Source of the DNA: an uncultured Bacteroidales bacterium
Lineage (GTDB): Bacteria > Bacteroidota > Bacteroidia > Bacteroidales > UBA932
Direction of reading: 5' to 3'
NCBI GenBank assembly: GCA_944326355.1
Contig: CALVDO010000005.1
Span: 1-64,000, forward strand
DNA: 64,000 bases
Shown here: piece after piece, positions 1-8,010 of the stretch
How positions within the stretch are numbered: position 1 is the stretch's first letter
Layout: each line of letters begins with the position of its first letter
Made by a program: the position numbers and the translations under genes
Notes under the pieces: generated by a model
Seen by the model: only the letters and a program-made list of their open reading frames with translations
Database searches by the model: none
What the model was told of the DNA's origin: nothing

Positions 1-1289
1 TAAGTGGATAAGACAAGTTTAATCTGTGCAGGATTGATGACACTTCGATTCAGTTCCTTACAGGTATAAATTTTAGTCTCCTTGTTGAAGATGGTTTTTA
101 TATCTCCTGTATAGCGTGTTTCTTCTTTTACCTTTTCGCCCTCCAATATGGCGCCGCCATTCTCAGTTACCTGCGTTTTGATTCTATACACACGGCAATC
201 CACATTAACACCGTCAACAATACTTTTTTCCAGAGTGTAATTGACTATGCGGTTGTTGTTGAAGAACGCCATAGTCTCCGGTACCGGTGTGGCTGTCAAG
301 CCTATGAGCCTAGCCGTATCGAAATACTCCAGAACTTTCCGCCAGTTGCCATAAATTGAACGATGGCACTCATCTATGATAATCAGATCAAAATAATCAT
401 GCGGCAGGTTCGGATTTGGCGGCAAAATGATTTCCTCGGCTGGTTCTCCGCTTTCGTCTTCATCATTGTCTTCGATAGCTTCTCCTTTCAAGAATGAAAA
501 AAGTCGCTGAATAGTCGAAATAATCACATTGCTGTCTGACGGAATGGATGAAGAACGAAGCCTGTTTACCGCAAATATGGTATTGAAGGCTTCTCCGTTT
601 TCTGTCAATCGGAAAGTTCCGAATTCGCCCTCCGCTTGTCTGCCAAGATTATTCCTGTCCACCAGAAACAGTATCCTTCGCATGGGGGTGTAGGATAGCA
701 GACGATATGCCGCAAGACAAGCCGTATATGTCTTGCCTGCTCCTGTCGCCAAAACCATCAGAGCCCGGTTTTGCCCTGAACGAAAACTCTTTTCAAGCTC
801 AGTTATAGCCTCATACTGGCAATTTCGTAATCCTTTGTTCTGTAGAGTGGGGAGTCCTGCAAAATAATCACTTATTCCTAACTGCTTGACCAGCTCGTAA
901 GGTGTCGGGATAGCCATTATCTGTTTGAAACTCTGCTCCTGTTTGCGGAAATCGCAGAAAAACAGCTCCTTGCCATTAGAAGTGAAGATAAAAGGCAACG
1001 GTTTCTGATATGTCTGATAGATGGGAGGCACGCTTCTGGCATATAATGTAGCCTGCTCGCATACCTTGCCAGAAAGAGCATCCACATCTTCCCTTTTTGC
1101 CTCAAGCACGCCAATGGCCTTGCCGTTAATGAAAAGGAAATAATCCGCCTCGAGATTACCCTTCAGCAATCCTTCCCTTATGGCGACGGCCGTACTGGTT
1201 GGCTCGTAGTCTTCCCTATTGATTACTTTCCACCCTGCCTCGGCGAACCACTGATCTATCTTTTGCCTGGCTTTTTCTTCCGGTGTCAT
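1..1289 (-). CDS. Type I restriction enzyme R subunit (HsdR-like), 3' part outside window
   Basis: About 429 codons of the N-terminal part are visible; the frame stays open to the left edge, so the C-terminal part is missing. The protein starts MTPEEKARQK. A PD-(D/E)xK nuclease signature lies at about D49 with E63-A-K65 (context GVLEAKRED). A superfamily 2 helicase motor follows: Walker A ATGAGKT around residue 186, a DEAH-type box DECH at 306-309, and motif III GLTATP near 330. This is the R-subunit order, in which nuclease and ATP-dependent translocase cut DNA lacking the host methyl mark. The M and S subunits are not in the window, so a standalone nuclease-helicase is also possible. The gene is clearly more AT-rich than its neighbours (sampled lines 33-42 percent GC), which suggests recent acquisition. 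Confidence 0.85.
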   Translation of the reverse strand, partial: MTPEEKARQKIDQWFAEAGWKVINREDYEPTSTAVAIREGLLKGNLEADYFLFINGKAIGVLEAKREDVDALSGKVCEQATLYARSVPPIYQTYQKPLPFIFTSNGKELFFCDFRKQEQSFKQIMAIPTPYELVKQLGISDYFAGLPTLQNKGLRNCQYEAITELEKSFRSGQNRALMVLATGAGKTYTACLAAYRLLSYTPMRRILFLVDRNNLGRQAEGEFGTFRLTENGEAFNTIFAVNRLRSSSIPSDSNVIISTIQRLFSFLKGEAIEDNDEDESGEPAEEIILPPNPNLPHDYFDLIIIDECHRSIYGNWRKVLEYFDTARLIGLTATPVPETMAFFNNNRIVNYTLEKSIVDGVNVDCRVYRIKTQVTENGGAILEGEKVKEETRYTGDIKTIFNKETKIYTCKELNRSVINPAQIKLVLST

Positions 1290-1413
1290 AGCTGTTCCTA
1301 TATTTCTGCATTATCAGAAGTTGTGCAGACAAATATAGCGAATTATATTCGATGGGGTGAATGCTTTTGACTTGAACTTTGGTTGCTTGAAGTGGAGAAG
1401 CTGATTGAAAAGT

Positions 1414-1494
1414 GCGGGCGAAGGGACTCGAACCCATACGCCTTGCGGCACCAGATCCTAAGTCTGGCTTGGCTACCAATTACAACACGCCCGC
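1414..1494 (-). tRNA. tRNA-Leu (anticodon TAG)
   Basis: The minus strand folds as a class II tRNA. The 7-bp acceptor stem is GCGGGCG/CGCCCGC, and the D-arm contains AATTGGTAG. The anticodon arm is CCAGA-CTTAGGA-TCTGG with anticodon TAG. The long variable arm GCC-GCAA-GGC is typical of leucine tRNAs, and the T-loop is TTCGAGT. No CCA is encoded. The T-stem has one apparent mismatch. It lies between prmA and the AT-rich restriction gene, with its 3' end facing the latter, the usual geometry of an integration site. Confidence 0.93.
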
Positions 1495-1712
1495 ATAGTC
1501 TGTCATCTCAACGTACAGCGGCTTGGCCGTCCGTCCTGCCTCACTAAAGGCGGAACTTTCCGGGAGATGCGCTGCAAAGATATGGACAAATCGCAGAATA
1601 TCCAAAAAAGACTGCCGTCCTCCCGTCATGACAATGTTTATTTACATTCGGGGAGACTGTCATGCCGGCCTTGGCAGTAATATCATCCGCCCGTTCCGGC
1701 TGTCGTTCCATC

Positions 1713-1733
1713 GGCTGTCTCAGACAGACAGCC
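1713..1733 (-). terminator. Stem-loop downstream of prmA
   Basis: A perfect 8-bp inverted repeat, GGCTGTCT...AGACAGCC, with a 5-nt loop lies 26 bp past the prmA stop. No U-run follows on the minus strand, so it may be an mRNA-end stabiliser or a factor-dependent site rather than a classic intrinsic terminator. Confidence 0.4.
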
Positions 1734-1758
1734 CTGGCGGCCGGCACGCATGTCGGCC

Positions 1759-2619
1759 TCAGGCTTTCCGGAATCCGGCGCAGCACCAGTTGTCCATTGC
1801 GTCCTCGCTGAGAAATTCCAGCCCTGCCGCCTCGGCTACGCCTCTTATCATCGGGAGGTCCTCGGTGTAGAAGCCGCTCACGAGCAGCAGGCCGTCCTTG
1901 CGGAGGGAGCGGGAGTAGGTCGGGATGTCCTGAATGAGAATGTTGCGGTTGATGTTGGCCAGAAGGATGTCGTACTTGCCCATCTGGAGGAGGGAGGCAT
2001 CTCCGCAGTAGGTCTCGACGCGCTTCGACACCCTGTTGATTCTCGCGTTGTCGAATGCGGAGACTGCCGCCACGGCGTCTATGTCTATTCCGTACACATG
2101 GGCTGCCCCCATCTTTGCCGCGAGAATGGCGAGGATGGCCGTTCCGCATCCCATGTCCATCACTATGCTGCCTTTCACCGACGCCTCGTTCCGCATGAGG
2201 GCACGGCACATCATGTAGGTGGTCTGGTGATGTCCGGTTCCGAATGCCATCTTCGGATCGATAGTGATGTTGAACCGCGTCTTTTTCAGCCCCTTGTGAA
2301 ATGATGCCTTGACTGTGCATTTCCCGTCCACGACGATCGGCGTGAAATTGCTTTCCCACAGGGCGTTCCAGTTGGTGGCGGGAATCAGTCTGGCCGAAAA
2401 GCCGCTCACGGCGAAGCTGTCCTCGTCGAGCCCGCTCAGCGCCAGTTTCAACATCTGCGGGCTGTATGCCTCCTTCGGTATGTAGCATTTCAGATAAGGC
2501 GTCTCCATCTCGAACGCTTCGAACGGGAGCTCCGCCAGTTCTGCCATCAGCATTTCCGCGTTTTCATCGCTGTAAGGCTCTATCCCGATAGATACCTCTA
2601 CATATTCCTGACTGTTCAT
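1759..2619 (-). CDS. prmA: Ribosomal protein L11 methyltransferase
   Basis: This cytoplasmic SAM-dependent enzyme trimethylates ribosomal protein L11. The 286-residue product has an N-terminal substrate-recognition part. The class I methyltransferase core follows, with DPKMAFGTGHHQTT then MDMGCGTAILAILAAKMGA (SAM loop), and LLANINRNI, the NxN/NPPY-like catalytic motif IV. I start at MNSQEYVEVS because a clear AAGGAG lies 8 bases upstream of that ATG and because the family begins directly with the beta-strand; an open frame extends 39 codons further but looks non-coding. It is a single gene, leftward, diverging from tnaA. Confidence 0.93.
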   Translation of the reverse strand: MNSQEYVEVSIGIEPYSDENAEMLMAELAELPFEAFEMETPYLKCYIPKEAYSPQMLKLALSGLDEDSFAVSGFSARLIPATNWNALWESNFTPIVVDGKCTVKASFHKGLKKTRFNITIDPKMAFGTGHHQTTYMMCRALMRNEASVKGSIVMDMGCGTAILAILAAKMGAAHVYGIDIDAVAAVSAFDNARINRVSKRVETYCGDASLLQMGKYDILLANINRNILIQDIPTYSRSLRKDGLLLVSGFYTEDLPMIRGVAEAAGLEFLSEDAMDNWCCAGFRKA

Positions 2620-2860
2620 TCCGTAACTCCTTAAAAATTCCATAGAGGCCTCCCTCCATAAAGAGCGGAAGCCCATTGGCAAATATACGCAGAAGCCGAG
2701 CGCAATGCAAACTTGTTTGCAATTGCCGAGGCGCAACAGTATATGTGGCCGTCAGGCCAAAACTTTGTTTTTTGAAAAAAATCATGAAATCTTGATTCTG
2801 CTTAATAAATTTGATAAATTAGCGGAATGTTGTGAAAAATAACAACCAAAAATCGAAAAT

Positions 2861-4237
2861 ATGGAACTACCTTTTGCAGAATCCTACAGGATCAAGATGG
2901 TGGAGAATCTCCACAAGTCAACTCGTGAAGAGCGGGAGAAATGGATCAGAGAGGCAAAGTACAATCTCTTCAACCTCAAGAGCGAATATGTCTATATCGA
3001 CATGCTGACCGACTCCGGGACAGGCGCGATGAGCGACAGACAGTGGGCGGCCATTATGGAGGGGGACGAGAGTTATGCCGGCGCGACTTCATTCTACAGG
3101 CTGAAGGAGTCGATCCGGGACATAACCGGCTTTGAGCATGTCCTTCCGACGCATCAGGGGAGGGCGGCAGAGAATGTCCTCTTCTCGGCCATCGTCAAAG
3201 AGGGGGACTATCTTCCGGGCAATTCCCATTTTGACACCACAAAGGGGCATATCGAATACCGCAAGGCTCATGCGATAGACTGCACCATCGACGAGGCTTC
3301 CGATACCGAGCTCGAGATTCCGTTCAAGGGAAATATGGATCTGGACAAGCTCGAGGCCGTCCTCAAGGCGCATCCGGCAGAGAAGATTCCTGCCGTTGTG
3401 CTGACCATCACCAACAATACGGCGGGAGGTCAGCCGGTGTCAATGGAGAACATCAGAGGCGTATCGGAGCTCTGCCGCAGATACGGAGTGAAGCTGCTGA
3501 TAGACTCCGCCCGCTTTGCCGAGAACGCCTATTTCATCAAGACTCGTGAAAAGGGATATGCCGACAAGAGCATCAAGGAAATAGCCAGAGAGATATATTC
3601 ATACGCCGACTACATGACCATGTCGGCAAAGAAGGACGGAATCGTCAACATCGGCGGCTTCCTCGCCTTCAGGGACGAGAAGGACATGCAGAAATGCCAG
3701 ATGTTCAGCATCATGTACGAGGGATTCCTGACATACGGAGGAATGGCCGGACGCGACATGAACGCCCTTGCGCAGGGGCTTCAGGAGAGCACCGACTTCG
3801 ACTATCTGAGCACCCGCATCGGCCAGGTGGCCTATCTTGCCAAGAAACTCGACGAATACGGCGTCCCATACCAGCGCCCTGCCGGCGGTCATGCGATCTT
3901 CGTGGACGCAAAGAAGATTCTGACTAAACTCCCTAAGGAGCAGTTTCAGGCACAGACCCTCGCAGTAGAGCTTTATCTTGAGGGCGGCATCCGCGGCGTG
4001 GAGATCGGCGCCCTTCTTGCAGACAGGGATCCTGAGACGCACGAGAACAGGTATCCGCGTCTTGAGCTGCTCAGGCTTGCCGTAGCTCGCAGGGTATATA
4101 CCAATAACCACATGGACTATGTGGCTGCGGCTCTTAAGAACGTGTTTGACCGCAGGGAGAGCATCACCACCGGCTATCGCATCACCAGAGAGCTGCCGAT
4201 CATGCGTCACTTCACCATCGAGCTGGAGAAGATCTGA
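2861..4237 (+). CDS. tnaA: Tryptophanase (tryptophan indole-lyase)
   Basis: This PLP enzyme splits tryptophan into indole, pyruvate and ammonia. The 458-residue length fits the family. The PLP-lysine motif MSAKKDG is at 254-260 (K257/K258), in the beta-eliminating-lyase signature YxDxxxMSxKKD. Tryptophanase is preferred over tyrosine phenol-lyase because the protein has GIRGVEIG, where TPL has SMERG, and ends with MRHFT, where TPL has RFFT. A Bacteroidetes -7 box TAAATTTG lies at 2806-2813, but no clear -33 box stands 19 bp before it. No leader peptide like E. coli tnaC and no permease gene is adjacent. Indole production by this organism is the expected consequence. Confidence 0.95.
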   Translation: MELPFAESYRIKMVENLHKSTREEREKWIREAKYNLFNLKSEYVYIDMLTDSGTGAMSDRQWAAIMEGDESYAGATSFYRLKESIRDITGFEHVLPTHQGRAAENVLFSAIVKEGDYLPGNSHFDTTKGHIEYRKAHAIDCTIDEASDTELEIPFKGNMDLDKLEAVLKAHPAEKIPAVVLTITNNTAGGQPVSMENIRGVSELCRRYGVKLLIDSARFAENAYFIKTREKGYADKSIKEIAREIYSYADYMTMSAKKDGIVNIGGFLAFRDEKDMQKCQMFSIMYEGFLTYGGMAGRDMNALAQGLQESTDFDYLSTRIGQVAYLAKKLDEYGVPYQRPAGGHAIFVDAKKILTKLPKEQFQAQTLAVELYLEGGIRGVEIGALLADRDPETHENRYPRLELLRLAVARRVYTNNHMDYVAAALKNVFDRRESITTGYRITRELPIMRHFTIELEKI

Positions 4238-4336
4238 ATGTCATCGGCGGATGCGTCCGGAGAGTTTCGTTTTAAAGACCAGGCGGTCACGAAGACTTTA
4301 AGACTCCGGATATCATAAGTTCAGCCCGAAAGAAAA

Positions 4337-4369
4337 GAGGGGACTTGACTCGGAATGTCAGGTCCCCTC
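4337..4369. terminator. Bidirectional terminator between tnaA and the fimbrillin-like gene
   Basis: A perfect 8-bp stem, GAGGGGAC/GTCCCCTC, sits between two convergent genes. On the minus strand it is followed by TTTTCTTT, a good U-rich tail for the leftward gene; the plus strand tail (GGTGTTTG) is weaker. Confidence 0.7.
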
Positions 4370-4398
4370 GGTGTTTGTGCGTATTCCGCCTTGCAGGT

Positions 4399-5805
4399 TT
4401 ACTGCGCGGCGTCAACTTCGCCTATGAGCTTCAGGATAGTCAAGTCCAGGATGTCTTCGTTACCAGAGTTGTCCTCGCCCACGCTGCTGGTCACGAAGTA
4501 GGTCAAGCTGCTGCTGTATTTCATGTAGCGGTTGCGTCCTTCGTTGTAGATATACTGTACCCCGTCTCCGTATGTTATGTCCCAGATGTAGTAGGTGTCG
4601 GATGCCGTCGGTTCTGTCTTCATGAAGAAGAAGTTGCCTGCCGTTGACGTGCCTCCCGCACTTCCGATATAGTTGCCGTTGGTATTGCCTGCCGCTTCGC
4701 TGTACAGGTAATATTTCCCTTCCGCTCCGGCTACCGGGGCTATCGTAAACGCATAGTTGAGCACGTCTCCCTTTGCAGGTATTCCTCCGAGATCAGGGTC
4801 GACTTCAAATGTCATTCCGTCTATCTTCGAAGAGATGTGGTCTGCTGCTACCCTGTATGAGAGGGAGGACTGCCTGTATGTCACGAGGTACTTGTTTTCT
4901 GCCGAGAACTGCTCTCCTTCGCTGATTTCCGCGAAATAAGGGTCCGGCGGTACGGCTGCGGCCTCTCCGAGGTTGAGCGTCACCTTGTAGACGGTCGCAT
5001 CGGGATTGCTGAGGCTGAAATTGCCGCCTTCAAATCTGAAGGTGTTTTTGTCGGTCTTCACAGTCACCGTCACGTCGCTGTAGTCTCCCCGCATCACCGG
5101 AAGGTACACATAGCCTCCCTCCGAAATTGGCGAAAGTGTGGAGATGGTGGTAGTCACTGATCCGGAACCGCCTTCGTATGTGAACATGCCGTCGCCCGAC
5201 TCGGGCACCGACACGCTTCCGGACAGAGGAACGCCTGCCTCCATCGTCACCGACGTCAGCTGGTCGGCGGCATATTCTGAGGACGTTATGTTGAAGCGGA
5301 CAATCGCGGCCGGGATTTCATATTTCACCGATACCGTCGTTTCTCCGGCAGCCGGCACCTGTGCCGAGGCGAACATCGGCACGTCCACTCCTGCGCTTGA
5401 CGTCATTCCCTCCTGAGTGTTGGCCTCTCCGATCTCTATCTTGAGGTCGGTGAGCGTCTTGCCCTCGAGCCCGTCTGGGGGATAGGCTACATAAAGGGTG
5501 TTGGATACGGTGGCTTCAGCCGGAATTTCAGCCGTGAACGTCCCGTCCGATGACACCGCAGCCGTTTTCACGACATCAGTGCCGCAGTCAGTCACATATG
5601 CTAACCTGTCGCCGTCGTTCCACACGAGGTGAGTCCAGTCTGAATATTCGTTTTCAATGGAAGTCTTTGTTCCGAGAGACTCCGTGGTCACCGTGACCAT
5701 GCGGTAATCCGCTCTTTCGTTCTCCGGCGTAGCGGAGAACTGGCATGACGCGGCCATGATTCCTGCGGACAGCGTCGCCAATGCCGATATTTTCAGTTTC
5801 ATCAT
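4399..5805 (-). CDS. Fimbrillin-like (Mfa-like) lipoprotein
   Basis: The 468-residue product carries a lipoprotein signal (MAAS-C near residue 20), so it is probably anchored in the outer membrane. The N-terminal half has the hallmark of Bacteroidetes fimbrillin-like proteins: GTKTSIENEYSDW...W-DGDRLAY, then beta-rich repeats ending in VYKVTLNLGE near residue 290. The C-terminal 170 residues look like a separate beta-trefoil or ricin-like module (repeated YLVTYR, YYLYSEA, YIYNEGRNRYMKY), which is a weak call. It follows the LRR lipoprotein by 28 bp on the same strand, so the two are probably co-transcribed as surface proteins. Whether it forms a pilus or only uses the fold cannot be told. Confidence 0.7.
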   Translation of the reverse strand: MMKLKISALATLSAGIMAASCQFSATPENERADYRMVTVTTESLGTKTSIENEYSDWTHLVWNDGDRLAYVTDCGTDVVKTAAVSSDGTFTAEIPAEATVSNTLYVAYPPDGLEGKTLTDLKIEIGEANTQEGMTSSAGVDVPMFASAQVPAAGETTVSVKYEIPAAIVRFNITSSEYAADQLTSVTMEAGVPLSGSVSVPESGDGMFTYEGGSGSVTTTISTLSPISEGGYVYLPVMRGDYSDVTVTVKTDKNTFRFEGGNFSLSNPDATVYKVTLNLGEAAAVPPDPYFAEISEGEQFSAENKYLVTYRQSSLSYRVAADHISSKIDGMTFEVDPDLGGIPAKGDVLNYAFTIAPVAGAEGKYYLYSEAAGNTNGNYIGSAGGTSTAGNFFFMKTEPTASDTYYIWDITYGDGVQYIYNEGRNRYMKYSSSLTYFVTSSVGEDNSGNEDILDLTILKLIGEVDAAQ

Positions 5806-5833
5806 TTTTCAAAAATATGTGAATGTTAATGTC

Positions 5834-7825
5834 TTAGTTCCATGGATTGATCTCCGTGTCGCCCCAGTCGTCCGTGTTGACGTCGTCATATCCTCGTCCC
5901 GGGACATAGAATACCTCCGTGTCCGGATCAGTCTGCAGGCTGTTGAGGTTGGCATTCTCGTTCAGATAGAGGCTTTCCATCCCGTTCTCGCTGCAGAACA
6001 CTGACATCAGTCCGGTCAGATTGCTCAGGTCCAGAGATCTTATCTGATTCATGGACACGTCGATGTATCCCATTGCTGTGAGGAAGTTCACGCTCAGCTG
6101 AGAGAAATTGTTTTTCGCGAGGGTGAGGGAGTTGATGGCCGGGCATCCTCTCAGGTCAATCTTCGAGAGCTGATTGCCTCCGAGTTCCAGAGTCGTCAGG
6201 ACGCTGCTCGACGGAAGATTTACCGAGGTCAGCATGTTGGCGTTCGCCAGCAGCTCAGTGATGACGGATGCATCGCTCACGTCAAGGGTGGACAGGGAGT
6301 TGCTTGAGCAGTTGAGCATGACTATTTTCGAGCATCCCTCAATATTGAGCTCCGTCAGTTCGTTGTTCTGGCAGTACAGGTATTCCACCGTTGAGCCGGA
6401 AAGGTCGAGAGTGGAGAGCGTGTTGCCGTATATGGTCAGGGACCGTATTGTCCCGAGGCACTCGGAGAGGTCGATTTCGCTGAGAGCATTGTTGTAGCAC
6501 TGTATGTCATACAGGGCCTGGCATCCGGTCAGGGTCAGTGTCCCGATGCTGTTGTTGTGGCACGAGAGCGTCTGCAGGTCTTTCAGCCCTGACAGGTCGA
6601 GAGCCGTGATCTGGTTCTTCCAGCAGGTCAGACTGGTGACTGCCGTGTTGTGCGACACGTCAAGACTTGTAAGCTGGTTGGATGCGACGTCGATGCCGGT
6701 CAGCAGCGTGTTGGCTGACAGATCGACTGATTTGAGCGCGTTGTTGTATATCGACAGGCTTGTAAGCTTCGTGCTTGCCGACACGTCAATCGACGGAATG
6801 GAGTTGGTGTATGCTATCAGCTGGTTGAGTGACGGACATCCCGAGACGTCGAGTCCTCCCAGATGGCTGGTTGAGCAGTTCACATAGACGAGGTCAGGTC
6901 TGTCGGAAAGGTCGAGAGTGAAGCCGTACATCGGATTGTCGCGGGTGGTCACGTTGACCAGTCTGTCGCATCCGGTGAAATCTATTTCCGTCAGTTCGTT
7001 GAAGCAGCAGTTGATGTCCTTGAGGGAAGTGCAGTCTGAAAGATCGAGCTCCGAGAGATTCCCGTCGTGGCATTCCAGAGCTTCGAGCGCGGTGCATCCG
7101 GTCAGGTCCAGACTCTCAAGTATGTATCCGGTCATGTCATTCGCCTTGAGAGTCTTGAGGGATGAGCATCCGCTGATGTTGATCTCCAGAATAGGATTGT
7201 GGTCGCACCTCACCTCTGTCAGGCTTGTCATGCCGCTCAGATCGAGAGTCCCGCTGATGCTGTTGTAGCTGCAGTTCAGTGTTTCGAGCCCGACGAGATT
7301 CTTTATCCCCCGGAGGGAAGTGAGTACGCAGGTTTCGTCAGTGATTTCGAGAGACTTGATGGCCGCAGCCTCCTCTACGCTGAGGATGCCGTCCCCGTCA
7401 GTGTCATGGTTGGCAATCAGGAATTCGGCGAAGTCCGGATCGAATTCCATTCCGTCAGTGTTGCCGTTTCCTGTGCCCTGAGTCACCGTGACTGTCTCGT
7501 TGCTGCTTCCGGAGATCACGGTGAATGACGCGCTTCTCTCCTCTCCGGTCTCATTCACGTCCACCGCAAGGGTGACAGTCACATTGCCGGCTTCACCTGA
7601 GAGAGGGGATACGTCAAGCCATTCTACCGGCTCATAGGAGATGAACCACTGCTCGGTGCAGCTGAATTCGAGCGGTCTGGATTCGGCTTCCGCATTGAAT
7701 TCGACGGTTGTGCCTCCGGAGATTGTGAGCCCTCCTTCCGGGCTTGTCTCCTTCTTGTCGCATGATGTCATGGCGAACAGCAGTCCGGCCAGACATACGG
7801 CGGTTGCAGATAGGTGTCTGTTCAT
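5834..7825 (-). CDS. BACON-domain leucine-rich-repeat lipoprotein
   Basis: The 663-residue product starts with a lipoprotein signal ending TS-C (about residue 22). A BACON domain follows at roughly 35-115 (SCTEQWFISYEPVEWLDVSP...GSSNETVTVTQG), the module Bacteroidetes use on surface glycan-binding proteins. A short EF-hand/dockerin-like stretch DTDGDGILSVEEA comes near 140. The rest is about twenty leucine-rich repeats of roughly 21 residues with core LDLSGxTxLxxLxCxxNxL, as in internalin/BspA-type adhesins. The likely role is surface binding to host or other bacteria. A -7-like box (TATATTTG, minus strand, 7963-7970) stands upstream. It shares an operon with the fimbrillin-like gene. Confidence 0.8.
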   Translation of the reverse strand: MNRHLSATAVCLAGLLFAMTSCDKKETSPEGGLTISGGTTVEFNAEAESRPLEFSCTEQWFISYEPVEWLDVSPLSGEAGNVTVTLAVDVNETGEERSASFTVISGSSNETVTVTQGTGNGNTDGMEFDPDFAEFLIANHDTDGDGILSVEEAAAIKSLEITDETCVLTSLRGIKNLVGLETLNCSYNSISGTLDLSGMTSLTEVRCDHNPILEINISGCSSLKTLKANDMTGYILESLDLTGCTALEALECHDGNLSELDLSDCTSLKDINCCFNELTEIDFTGCDRLVNVTTRDNPMYGFTLDLSDRPDLVYVNCSTSHLGGLDVSGCPSLNQLIAYTNSIPSIDVSASTKLTSLSIYNNALKSVDLSANTLLTGIDVASNQLTSLDVSHNTAVTSLTCWKNQITALDLSGLKDLQTLSCHNNSIGTLTLTGCQALYDIQCYNNALSEIDLSECLGTIRSLTIYGNTLSTLDLSGSTVEYLYCQNNELTELNIEGCSKIVMLNCSSNSLSTLDVSDASVITELLANANMLTSVNLPSSSVLTTLELGGNQLSKIDLRGCPAINSLTLAKNNFSQLSVNFLTAMGYIDVSMNQIRSLDLSNLTGLMSVFCSENGMESLYLNENANLNSLQTDPDTEVFYVPGRGYDDVNTDDWGDTEINPWN

Positions 7826-7918
7826 GATTCTGGTTCGTTTTATTATTAATAAGGTTATGCGAGTTAAATAGGGTTATGCGAGTCTGATGGGGCAGGGCAG
7901 GCGGCTTTCCATGTTTTT

Positions 7919-7951
7919 CTTGCGTTTTGCCGTCTCTTGCGTTTTGCCGTC
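7919..7951. repeat. Tandem 17-bp direct repeat, two copies
   Basis: CTTGCGTTTTGCCGT occurs twice in direct succession in the 185-bp gap upstream of the LRR lipoprotein. A second short duplication, GGTTATGCGAGT, lies closer to that gene at about 7853-7883. Confidence 0.7.
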
Positions 7952-8010
7952 AGCCCGCATAACAAATATAGTGATTTGCGTCAGATGAGTCGGAACATGA
8001 GAGAGGAAAA

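Noticed and set aside
1544..2488. 314-codon leftward frame overlapping prmA
   Set aside because: It is an alternate-frame shadow; prmA carries all the family motifs and an SD.
2861..4237. Tyrosine phenol-lyase
   Set aside because: The substrate-site segments GVEIG and RHFT match tryptophanase, not the SMERG and RFFT of tyrosine phenol-lyase.
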